Shown here: positions 1 to 6,283 of the stretch, one piece after another | Layout: each line of letters opens with the position of its first letter | Numbering within the stretch: position 1 is the stretch's first letter | NCBI GenBank assembly: GCA_950059165.1 | Contig: CATLUC010000021.1 | Coordinates: 12,633 to 19,265 of the forward strand | DNA from: an uncultured Clostridium sp. | Lineage (GTDB): Bacteria > Bacillota > Clostridia > TANB77 > CAG-508 | Length of the DNA: 6,633 bases | Direction of reading: 5' to 3' | Notes under the pieces: generated by a model | Databases searched by the model: none | Seen by the model: only the letters and a program-made list of their open reading frames with translations | Told to the model about the DNA's origin: nothing | Made by a program: the position numbers and the translations under genes

Positions 1-1609
1 AATCCTCTTGTGTTTAAACTTTCTTCATACTTTTTCTCTTCTATTTGTTTTTTTGCATTTTCTATTGTTTCTTCTATTGTTTTTTCTTTTTGTTCTTTAT
101 ATACTTTAAATTCCATTATAAAACTGTTTCCATTTTTGTCTTTTGGTTCTAGCATTATATCATATCTTCCTACTCCTGATTCACGGTTTGAATTTATAAT
201 ATAGCTGTCTTTTAGTCCGTACTAACATACCAAGTACAAATGCATGGTAAAAGTTTTCTGCTGTATTTACACCTACATCCATATAACTAAACATTTGCTC
301 TACTAATATTCTGAACTTTTCTTCAAATTCATCTAACTTTAATGTTACTAGGTCTTTTAAAATGGAATTTAGGTCATTTCCTATTACTTTGTTTTTAAAC
401 CAATCTCTTACAATACTTTGGAATAAATGTTTTATTTCATTATTTGTGATTTTTACTTTATATATTCCATTTGTTACATCCACTGTTTCTACTACTTTTA
501 AATATCCTGTTCCTACTAATAATCCCCAAATATTGTCCTCATTTTTTTCTATTCCTACTATTACTGTTTCTTGTTCTACATATACTTCTATTGCTTCATC
601 TCTTAATAATCTTTCTATTTTTTCTTTTACTGTTGTTGAATTTTTTAATATTAATTTTATAATGTCATTTGAACTTGTATTTACCCAGTATGGCATTAAT
701 TCTTTCTTTTTTAAATAATTTATGATACTCCACGGATTATATATACCTTCTGTTTTTCCTATTGTATATCCATCATACCATTGTTTTATTTCTTCTTTGC
801 TTTCTTCTACACCAAAATCTGTAATTACTTTTTCTATCTCTTCTCTTGTTATTCCAAAATCCTTACTAAATTCATTGTCTTGTAATACTGTGTATACATC
901 AAAATTATTTGCACCGACTGAAAATGCTTTCTTTTGCAACTCTTGAAACCCCTGTTAATACTGTCTTTTCTAGATATGGATTGTCTTTAAATGTAGTTCC
1001 ATAAAATGTTTTAAAAAATTTAATTGCTTGCTCATAGTATCCTTCTACATAAGCATTTTGAAGTGGTACATCATATTCATCTATTAATAAAATAACAGGT
1101 TTTCCAAAGTATCTATTTAGATATTTTGATAATTCTTTTATACTATTTTTTAATGCTACTTCACTTTCTCTTGCAAATAATATTTCTTTTATTTGTTCTT
1201 TTTCAAAAGTATGAATTTTATCACTTTCTAATAAATACATATGTTCTTGATACATATCTAAAATAGCTGATTTTAAGCTTAATATCATATTTTCATAGTT
1301 TGTACCTTGCACATCTTTTAAAGTTATATATATCACTGGATAATATCCTAACTTTTCAGTATATTTTGTATCTTGTTCCATGATTTTCAAGCCTTTAAAT
1401 AGTTCTTTGCTATCTTTGCATGTACAGTCAAAATAGTATTTTAACATACTCATATTTAAGGTTTTTCCAAATCTTCTTGGTCTTGTTATTAATATTACTT
1501 TGCTTTTATTGTCTATAATATTTTTTATGAATAAGGATTTGTCTATAAAATAATTGTCATTTACTCTTAGCATTTTAAAATCACTTTCACCTATACCTAT
1601 TCCTTGCAT
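1..1609 (-). CDS. AAA-ATPase-like / PD-(D/E)XK nuclease-like protein, read through two +1 frameshifts, 3' end outside window
   Basis: This encodes an ATPase of the PF09820 (AAA-ATPase-like) family with a C-terminal PF08011 (PDDEXK_9, former DUF1703) nuclease-like domain. The cellular role of this family is not established. It starts at ATG 1609 behind AGGAGG (1615-1620). Reading frame segments are 1609-917, 915-220 and 218-1, giving 535 visible residues. Residues 42-50 (TRPRRFGKT) form a P-loop-like motif and 173-180 (ILLIDEYD) a Walker B-like strand. In the last segment D483 (GRYDIML) and E499-F-K501 match the D...ExK nuclease core. Each junction carries one extra C before a Gly codon (bases 916 and 219), and removing it restores the family pattern (ESIF-SG, then LV-GLKDSY). 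Without the shifts, translation would end after residue 234, before the nuclease domain. It could be a decaying gene, but lepB has the same lesion type. Family assignment is sure; whether it is expressed full-length is inference. Confidence 0.85.
217..222 (-). other. +1 frameshift site 2 (GTA-C-GGA, Gly)
   Basis: The minus strand reads ATG TTA GTA and then CGG ACT AAA, reaching TGA at 181-183 twelve codons after CGG. Skipping the C at base 219 gives GTA GGA CTA AAA GAC, i.e. V-G-L-K-D, followed by SNRESGVGRYDIML, the hallmark start of the nuclease core in this family. The catalytic-type residues D483, E499 and K501 are only reached after this shift. Confidence 0.85.
914..919 (-). other. +1 frameshift site 1 (AGT-C-GGT, Gly)
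   Basis: On the minus strand the gene reads ATT TTC AGT and then CGG TGC AAA TAA, a stop three codons after CGG. Skipping the C at base 916 gives AGT GGT GCA AAT AAT, i.e. S-G-A-N-N, which continues the conserved ESIFSG region into the next domain. The frame upstream carries the P-loop and Walker B motifs; the frame downstream carries the rest of the protein. No homopolymer lies at the site. Confidence 0.85.
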
Positions 1610-1647
1610 TTTTGCCTCCTTAGTTTATTTTGTCTGTTTCTTGTTTT

Positions 1648-1676
1648 ATTCTACTACAACTGCAAAGAAAAATCAA
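1648..1676 (-). promoter_or_regulatory. candidate sigma-A promoter of the ATPase/nuclease gene
   Basis: On the minus strand, TTGATT (1671-1676) and TAGAAT (1648-1653) are separated by 17 bases. The -10 box lies about 40 bases upstream of the ATG at 1609. Each box is an imperfect match and the region is AT-rich, so chance occurrence is possible. Confidence 0.4.
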
Positions 1677-1722
1677 GCATATACTTGCTTTTTAATAGTA
1701 TAAATTTGGGTCCTAAATTTTA

Positions 1723-1736
1723 GCAAGATTTCTTGC
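1723..1736. repeat. perfect 6-bp dyad over the -35 box
   Basis: GCAAGA-TT-TCTTGC is a perfect inverted repeat. Its right arm overlaps the -35 box of the plus-strand promoter, the expected place for a repressor operator. The two-base spacer makes it unsuitable as an RNA hairpin. No regulator is identified. Confidence 0.4.
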
Positions 1737-1761
1737 ACTTTTAAATAATATATGATAATAT
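1733..1761 (+). promoter_or_regulatory. candidate promoter of the 65-residue plus-strand gene
   Basis: TTGCAC (1733-1738) is followed after 17 bases by TAATAT (1756-1761). A TG dinucleotide (1753-1754) sits one base ahead of the -10 box, as in extended -10 promoters. The start codon is 32 bases downstream of the -10 box. This is the best promoter-like pair in the divergent intergenic region. Confidence 0.5.
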
Positions 1762-1793
1762 TAGTTTAGTATGAAAAGGGGGAGGTAACCTTT

Positions 1794-1991
1794 ATGGAAG
1801 AACGAAAAAATCTAGAAGTCGTTTCCGGAGATGGTTCAAATTTAGATATATCAAGAGTTCATGACCATTTAAATACTGTTAGACCAAAGTCTTCTAAAGA
1901 AAAGCCAACAAATATTGTAATCCCTAAAGAAGCTGATAAAACTGACAAAAATGATACAGAAAAAAAAGACACAAAAGAGGAAGAAAATTAA
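1794..1991 (+). CDS. small hydrophilic protein of unknown function (65 aa)
   Basis: I do not recognise a named family. The start is ATG 1794 behind a very strong GGGGGAGG site. The N-terminal half (SGDGSNLDISRVHDHLNTV, then RPKS and NIVIPKE) has a composition suggesting a conserved segment. The last 20 or so residues are a Lys/Asp/Glu-rich, probably disordered tail (ADKTDKNDTEKKD...). There is no signal peptide, membrane segment or cysteine. It stands alone on the plus strand between a divergent ATPase/nuclease gene and a convergent rubredoxin gene, and its stop codon sits inside a hairpin. Its own promoter, strong ribosome binding site and terminator support a real gene. It contains an out-of-frame CGG (TCC GGA, 1826-1828) that is read normally. 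Confidence 0.75.
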   Translation: MEERKNLEVVSGDGSNLDISRVHDHLNTVRPKSSKEKPTNIVIPKEADKTDKNDTEKKDTKEEEN

Positions 1992-2001
1992 ATTTTCTTC
2001 C
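1979..2001. terminator. bidirectional hairpin terminator
   Basis: GGAAGAAAAT (1979-1988) and ATTTTCTTCC (1992-2001) form a perfect 10-bp stem with a three-base loop, TAA, which is itself the stop codon of the plus-strand 65-residue gene. T-rich sequence follows on the plus strand (TTATTTTT), and on the minus strand the transcript continues into TTTTGTG then a T run. It lies between convergent genes and probably serves both, ending the flavodiiron/rubredoxin unit from the other side. The stem is AT-rich, so strength is uncertain. Confidence 0.65.
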
Positions 2002-2023
2002 CCTTATTTTTAACCTATTCTAA

Positions 2024-2161
2024 TTAGTCTTCTACTTTTTCAAATAATTCTTTTCCTACACCACATAAAGGACAAGTCCAATCATCTGGTAATTCTTCAA
2101 ATTTTACACTTTCTGTTTCATCATCATATACATATCCACATACTGTACATTTATATTTCAT
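2024..2161 (-). CDS. rubredoxin, short-loop 45-residue form
   Basis: This is a small iron electron carrier in the cytoplasm. The four iron ligands are C5 and C8 (CTVCGY) and C30 and C33 (CPLCGVGK), with the family hallmark LPDDW just ahead of the second pair. It is 45 residues long against about 52 for typical clostridial rubredoxins. The missing residues fall in the loop between VYDDE and KFEELP, as in the 45-residue Desulfovibrio desulfuricans type. It starts at ATG 2161 with GGAGGTGA just upstream. It lies 26 bases downstream of the flavodiiron gene on the same strand, so it is very likely co-transcribed and the direct electron donor to that enzyme. Identification is certain; the partnership is inferred from known FprA-rubredoxin pairs. 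Confidence 0.95.
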   Translation of the reverse strand: MKYKCTVCGYVYDDETESVKFEELPDDWTCPLCGVGKELFEKVED

Positions 2162-2187
2162 TTTGTTCACCTCCAAAACCCTTATTT

Positions 2188-3348
2188 TTAAAGAATACTT
2201 TGTGCTAGTTTTTCCATTTGAGCTATTGTTTCTTGTTTTAATGTTGATTTAATTGTAACAGTTGGCTCTACTATTTCAATATCTTTCATTTCTTGTAAGA
2301 TATTTTTCATGCTTTTCAAAGCAGATGGTGCCCATGAACCATTTTCTATAATTCCTATTTTTCTATTTTGATAGTTTCTTTCTTTTAATTTAATTAAAAA
2401 TTGATGCATTGGAACAAACACACCTGCATTATAGCTAGAAGCTGCTAATATAATTTTATCATATCTAAATGCATCTTCCACTGCTTCTGCCATATCATCT
2501 CTTACCAAATCTGTTAAAACTACTTTTTTAGCACCTTTTTTCTCTAGCATTTCTTTTAATTTTTGGCAAGCTTCCATAGTATTTCCATATATTGATGCAC
2601 AAAATATTGCTACTCCATCATCTTCTGGCTTATAACTGCTCCATATATTATATTTTTCAATATAATGTTCTAAGTTTTCTTTTAGAATTGGTCCATGTAA
2701 TGGGCAAATTATTTTTATGTCTAAGTTTGAGGCTTTTTTTAATAGTGCTTGAACTTGCTCTCCATATTTTCCTACAATACCAAAATAATATCTACGAGCT
2801 TCACAATCCCAAGGTTCATCCGTATCTAATGCTCCAAATTTACCAAATCCATCTGCTGTAAATAGTATTTTTTCAGTTTGTTCATATGTTACCATTACTT
2901 CTGGCCAATGTACCATTGGTGCCATAAAAAATTGCAAAGTGTGTTTTCCGATATTTATTGTATCTCCCTCTTTTACAACAACTTTTCTATCTTCTATGTT
3001 AATATCAAAGAAATTTGGTAATATATTAAATGTCATATTGTTTCCAATAATTTTCATATTTGGATATTTTTTTGCTAATAAACCGATGTTATAAGCATGG
3101 TCTGGCTCTAAATGTGAAACAACTAAATAGTCAACTTTTTCACCATCTAATGCTTTTTCTAAATTTTCTAACCATATATTTGTGACTTTTTGGTCAATTG
3201 TATCAAATACTACATTTTTTTCGTCTTTAATTAAATATGAATTATATGCCATTCCATTTGGTACTTCATATTGTGCTTCAAATAGCCTTATATCTTTGTC
3301 ATCAGCTCCTATATAAATGATATTATTTGTTATTTCTATATCTTTCAT
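2188..3348 (-). CDS. fprA: flavodiiron protein (A-type; oxygen or NO reductase)
   Basis: This cytoplasmic enzyme reduces O2 to water and/or NO to N2O with electrons from rubredoxin, protecting anaerobes. It is 386 residues, a normal full length. The N-terminal metallo-beta-lactamase-like domain (about 1-245) carries diiron ligands H79, E81, D83 (HLEPDH), H147 (VHWPE), D166 (FTADGFG) and H218 (PLHGP). The C-terminal flavodoxin domain (about 246-386) has the FMN phosphate loop SIYGNT, then AASSYNAG and ENGSWAPS. There is no extra rubredoxin or flavin reductase domain, hence the simple A type. The start is ATG 3348 with AGAGG about 12 bases upstream. It follows an unknown membrane-anchored gene by 39 bases and precedes rubredoxin. 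Three out-of-frame CGG strings occur here and cause no frame break. Confidence 0.95.
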   Translation of the reverse strand: MKDIEITNNIIYIGADDKDIRLFEAQYEVPNGMAYNSYLIKDEKNVVFDTIDQKVTNIWLENLEKALDGEKVDYLVVSHLEPDHAYNIGLLAKKYPNMKIIGNNMTFNILPNFFDINIEDRKVVVKEGDTINIGKHTLQFFMAPMVHWPEVMVTYEQTEKILFTADGFGKFGALDTDEPWDCEARRYYFGIVGKYGEQVQALLKKASNLDIKIICPLHGPILKENLEHYIEKYNIWSSYKPEDDGVAIFCASIYGNTMEACQKLKEMLEKKGAKKVVLTDLVRDDMAEAVEDAFRYDKIILAASSYNAGVFVPMHQFLIKLKERNYQNRKIGIIENGSWAPSALKSMKNILQEMKDIEIVEPTVTIKSTLKQETIAQMEKLAQSIL

Positions 3349-3387
3349 ATTTTAATTATACCTCTTTTTTTATATAATATTCATAAT

Positions 3388-4107
3388 TTAAATTCTTAAT
3401 TTAGTTAAAAATGAATTATATTTTATAACTAAACTATTATTATTGAACATTACTTGGTTGTTTTTTACTTCCCATTTTCCTTTATTTTCAATTAAAAAGT
3501 TAATTACTTCTTCTTCTGTGTTTAACATAGATATTACTTTATCTATAGATGTTTCTAATTCTTTTTTTTCTGAATCAGACATTTTAATATCTTGTGCTAA
3601 TAATTCTTTGTATAAACTAATACAAGATTCATCTGTTGTTTCTGCTTCAACATAAGAATTTATTTTGTTTTCATCAAAATATGTAAGCATTTGTGCCTTT
3701 TTTTCTTCTAAGCTAGTTTTTTTCTCACTTAAATATTTTTTAGTTTCTGCAAATTCTGGTCCATCTGTTTCATAATTTTCTGCTGTTAAAAGTTTTGCCA
3801 TTTTTTCGTCATTTAATAATTCTCTTAATTCAAATGCTGTTGTAAATAATTCTGTTGCGTAATTTTTAGCAGCCTTCTCTACACTTGCATACTTTCCTGT
3901 TGTTACAATATTTCCTGTTTTTTCTTTTAGTTGCTCTAATTCAAAGTTTCCACTTTTAGTTAATTGTTCTAATTGTGCAAATTCATCCACAATTTTAGCT
4001 TTTTGCATATTATCGTTGATAAACATATATCCTATTGTCCCTATTATACCAATAATAATCACTGCGATAACTGCAACAATAATACCAATTTTAGCTCCTT
4101 TTTTCAT
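3388..4107 (-). CDS. membrane-anchored extracytoplasmic protein of unknown function
   Basis: I do not recognise the family. The protein is 239 residues. A short basic N-terminus (MKKGAK) precedes a single hydrophobic segment at about residues 7-29, with no lipobox cysteine, so it is probably a membrane anchor or uncleaved signal with the rest outside. Residues 34-200 are largely Glu/Lys/Leu-rich and likely alpha-helical or coiled coil. The last 35 residues (KGKWEVKNNQVMF and following) look like beta strands. The start is ATG 4107 behind GGAGGGG, about 55 bases from a good promoter. It is the first gene of the unit carrying fprA and rubredoxin, with 39 bases to fprA, so co-transcription is likely. 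A role linked to oxidative stress is only a context guess. The coding sequence is intact. Confidence 0.8.
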   Translation of the reverse strand: MKKGAKIGIIVAVIAVIIIGIIGTIGYMFINDNMQKAKIVDEFAQLEQLTKSGNFELEQLKEKTGNIVTTGKYASVEKAAKNYATELFTTAFELRELLNDEKMAKLLTAENYETDGPEFAETKKYLSEKKTSLEEKKAQMLTYFDENKINSYVEAETTDESCISLYKELLAQDIKMSDSEKKELETSIDKVISMLNTEEEVINFLIENKGKWEVKNNQVMFNNNSLVIKYNSFLTKLRI

Positions 4108-4162
4108 TTTTCTTCCCCTCCATAAAATTAAAATTTAAAAATGTTATTACATTTTCCTATAT

Positions 4163-4190
4163 ATTATATCAAAAAAATCAAATTTGTAAA
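4163..4190 (-). promoter_or_regulatory. sigma-A promoter of the orf-fprA-rubredoxin unit
   Basis: On the minus strand TTTACA (4185-4190) and TATAAT (4163-4168, perfect consensus) are 16 bases apart. The -10 box lies 55 bases upstream of the ATG at 4107. It lies downstream of the ferredoxin terminator, so it would begin a separate transcript. Confidence 0.7.
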
Positions 4191-4220
4191 GTGAAAACCT
4201 TTTTTAGTTTCGATTTTTTG

Positions 4221-4250
4221 CAATCACCTAGGATACGCCTAGCATAGTTG
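4221..4250. repeat. imperfect inverted repeat upstream of the promoter
   Basis: The core CTAGG-ATACG-CCTAG is a perfect 5-bp dyad. Outer arms CAAT and GTTG pair with one G-T pair across a 3/4-base internal loop. It lies about 30 bases upstream of the -35 box of the fprA unit, consistent with a protein-binding site. It is not followed by a T run, so it is unlikely to be a terminator. Function is unknown. Confidence 0.35.
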
Positions 4251-4300
4251 TTAAAATCATTATTTGTCTATTTTGAAAAAATTGCGAATGCGACCAATAT

Positions 4301-4324
4301 AAAAAAGGGATTTCTCCCTTTTTT
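4301..4324 (-). terminator. rho-independent terminator after ferredoxin
   Basis: AAAAAAGGGA (4301-4310) and TCCCTTTTTT (4315-4324) form a perfect 10-bp stem with a four-base loop. On the minus strand the stem ends in a six-T run, the classic intrinsic layout. It begins at the stop codon of the ferredoxin gene and ends the lepB-holB-ricT-ferredoxin unit. The symmetric A/T flanks would let it act on the plus strand as well. Confidence 0.85.
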
Positions 4325-4494
4325 TACTCTTCCTCTGGTGCTTCTACTGGGCAAACTCCTGCACAAGTACCACAACCTATACACGCTGATTGGTCTATAA
4401 CAAATTTGTCATCACCTTGTGATATACATCCAACTGGACATTCTCCTGCACAAGCTCCACATGAAATACATTTATCAGTAATTTTATATGCCAT
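4324..4494 (-). CDS. 2[4Fe-4S] ferredoxin, clostridial type
   Basis: This is a 56-residue soluble electron carrier. The first cluster motif is C9, C12, C15, C19 (CISCGACAGECP) and the second C38, C41, C44, C48 (CIGCGTCAGVCP), the standard CxxCxxCxxxCP pairs of low-potential clostridial ferredoxins. C23 is an extra cysteine where most relatives have a small residue (CPVGCI). The tail is acidic (EAPEEE). The start is ATG 4494 with AGGAGGTGA upstream. It follows ricT by 15 bases and ends at a terminator, so it is the last gene of that unit. The identity is certain; its specific redox partners are not shown, though the neighbouring RicT is itself a cysteine-rich Fe-S complex protein. Confidence 0.95.
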   Translation of the reverse strand: MAYKITDKCISCGACAGECPVGCISQGDDKFVIDQSACIGCGTCAGVCPVEAPEEE

Positions 4495-4509
4495 CTTTTT
4501 CACCTCCTA

Positions 4510-5415
4510 TTACATTTTATCTTGCTTTTCAAGTTTTTCTAATTCTTCTAGTTCTTTTTTATGTTCTAATTCTTCTTTATCTATTGTTTCGTTTGCAACA
4601 TCTTTAACTACTTTAATATCCTTAGCTTCATATCTTTTGTAGAAATAGCCATCTCCTTCATTGTCTTTAAACTTTACTCTTACTCTTTCTTTTAAAGTTT
4701 CAATTGCATCAACTTCCCCTTGACCATCTTCTGTTTTAACAATAGCTCCAATGTTAGGAAGATTTTTTAATTTTTCTTCGTAAACATCATTTTCATATTT
4801 TAAACAGCACATAAGTCTACCACAGTTTCCAGATATTTTAGATGGATTTAGTGACATATTTTGTTCTTTTGCCATTTTTATTGATACTGTTTCAAAATCG
4901 CTTAAGAAAGAACAACAGCAAAGTTCTCTACCACAAATACCGTTTCCACCTATTCTTTTAACTTCATCTCTAACTCCAATTTGCCTTAATTCAATTCGAG
5001 TTTTATAAATAGCTGCTAAGTCTTTAACTAATTCTCTAAAATCTATTCTACCATCTGCTGTAAAATAAAATAAAATTTTGCTATTATCAAATTTATATTC
5101 TACATCTGTTAAAGTCATGTCTAATTTATGTTCTTTTATTTTTTGCAAGCAGACACCAAATGCTTCCTTTTCTTTTTTTCTACACTCTTCATAATGTTTA
5201 TGGTCTTTGTAATTAGCTATTCTTATTACTTTTTTTAAAGGTGCTACTATTTTTTCGTCTTCTACCCAGCGATTTTGTATCATAACTTCTCCATATTCTT
5301 CTCCTTGTGCTGTTTCTACTATGACTTTATCGCCTTTTCTCACTCGTAAGCCTTTAGGATTAAAGAAATATATTTTTCCTAATTTCTTAAATCTAACTCC
5401 TATTATATTTTTCAA
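4510..5415 (-). CDS. ricT: PSP1-domain protein RicT (YaaT)
   Basis: In Bacillus subtilis RicT forms a complex with RicA and RicF that binds [4Fe-4S] clusters and helps RNase Y process mRNA, affecting competence, sporulation and biofilm formation. Here it is 301 residues. The PSP1 region carries the characteristic cysteine clusters ICGRELCCC (C161, C166-168) and CGRLMCCL (C198, C203, C204), preceded by QIGVRDEVKRIGG. A C-terminal tail from about residue 270 is Glu/Lys/Leu-rich and likely coiled coil. The start is a TTG at 5415 with GGGAGG (5423-5428) seven bases upstream. It lies 25 bases after holB, the same order as in B. subtilis (holB-ricT), and 15 bases before ferredoxin. Arginine codons here include AGA, AGG (R144), CGA (R24) and CGC (R49) but never CGG. 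One CGG occurs out of frame (AAC GGT at G159) and is read normally. Confidence 0.93.
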   Translation of the reverse strand: MKNIIGVRFKKLGKIYFFNPKGLRVRKGDKVIVETAQGEEYGEVMIQNRWVEDEKIVAPLKKVIRIANYKDHKHYEECRKKEKEAFGVCLQKIKEHKLDMTLTDVEYKFDNSKILFYFTADGRIDFRELVKDLAAIYKTRIELRQIGVRDEVKRIGGNGICGRELCCCSFLSDFETVSIKMAKEQNMSLNPSKISGNCGRLMCCLKYENDVYEEKLKNLPNIGAIVKTEDGQGEVDAIETLKERVRVKFKDNEGDGYFYKRYEAKDIKVVKDVANETIDKEELEHKKELEELEKLEKQDKM

Positions 5416-5422
5416 TTAACTT

Positions 5423-5428
5423 CCTCCC
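5423..5428 (-). promoter_or_regulatory. ribosome binding site fixing the TTG start of ricT
   Basis: GGGAGG on the minus strand lies seven bases before TTG 5415. The family N-terminus (I-I-G-V-R-F) begins four codons in, so this start gives the expected length. Confidence 0.75.
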
Positions 5429-5440
5429 ACATATTAACTA

Positions 5441-6271
5441 CTAGTTCATATCATAATTTGCATTTTGTTTCAACCTTTTTTTAATATTTTCCACAATTTT
5501 TATGCAATTTGTGTATAAATAATTGTATTTTGCATATTTTAACAATAAAATATTGATATATTCTAAAATCTCATAAATTTCTTCTTTTGATTTATATAAG
5601 CTTTCTGCCAATTTCAAAATTTCTATTAAATCCTTTTTATCTAATTTTTCAATCATATTTTCTACATTTTCATATTCAGCTTGTTTATCTTTTACTAAAA
5701 TAGCTTTTCCAATACTTCCTTGAAACATCTCAAGCTGATTAGGTGTAATAGAATTCATCCCATATTTTTCTGCCATAAATTGTTTTATTTCATTATCTTC
5801 TATTTGGTTAAATAAAAGTATCATACATCTTGATTTTATGGTAGGTAGAAAAGCATTTTCGCTGTTTCCAATTAAAATAAGTTTAGCAAATTCTGGTGGT
5901 TCTTCTAAAGTTTTTAGTAAGCAATTTTGTGCTTCTTGGGTCATACTGTCTGCATCATTTATGATATATACTTTTTGATTTGATAATATTGGTTTTTCTT
6001 GTATTTTTTTTTGCAAATAACGAATCTGTTCTATTTTGATACTATTACCATCTGGTTCTATTAATAAAAAGTCTGGATGATTATCACTTTTTAACTGATT
6101 TTCTTTTTCATTTCCTGTAGCTAAAATACTTTCTGCAAATTCTATTGCTAGCTTTTTTTTCCCTATTCCTTGTATTCCAACAAATAGATAGCTATGTGAT
6201 GTATTTCCATTTTGAATTGATTTTTCTAATGTGTCTTTTATTGGCTTATTACCTACTATTGTTTCAAACAT
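5441..6271 (-). CDS. holB: DNA polymerase III delta-prime subunit
   Basis: This is an AAA+ clamp-loader subunit that helps load the beta sliding clamp during replication. It is 276 residues. The N-terminus has the family pattern SHSYLFVG at 25-32, a P-loop-like GIQGIGKK at 32-39, a Walker B-type strand VYIINDAD (101-108), LLKTLEEPP (118-126) and the sensor 1 SRC motif at 147-149. The zinc-binding cysteine module found between the P-loop and the NHPD segment in most delta-prime and gamma/tau proteins is absent: residues 48-68 contain no cysteine. The helical C-terminal part is shorter than in B. subtilis HolB (about 330 residues in total). ATG 6271 follows AAAGAGG, 12 bases downstream of lepB, and ricT follows 25 bases later, as in many Firmicutes. 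The P-loop is likely poor at ATP hydrolysis, as is usual for delta-prime. Confidence 0.9.
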   Translation of the reverse strand: MFETIVGNKPIKDTLEKSIQNGNTSHSYLFVGIQGIGKKKLAIEFAESILATGNEKENQLKSDNHPDFLLIEPDGNSIKIEQIRYLQKKIQEKPILSNQKVYIINDADSMTQEAQNCLLKTLEEPPEFAKLILIGNSENAFLPTIKSRCMILLFNQIEDNEIKQFMAEKYGMNSITPNQLEMFQGSIGKAILVKDKQAEYENVENMIEKLDKKDLIEILKLAESLYKSKEEIYEILEYINILLLKYAKYNYLYTNCIKIVENIKKRLKQNANYDMN

Positions 6272-6283
6272 CCTTTTACCTCT

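Noticed and set aside
362..718. Open frames on the plus strand within 10-946, 2592-2861, 3443-3655, 4406-4642 and 6231-6419.
   Set aside because: They are antisense to well-supported genes, have Phe/Leu/Ser-rich compositions typical of complements of AT-rich coding strands, and lack ribosome binding sites.
181..939. Second frame of the ATPase/nuclease gene as an independent gene starting near 939.
   Set aside because: The only nearby start is a TTG without a ribosome binding site, and the first eight residues overlap coding sequence of the other frame; homology continues across the junction.
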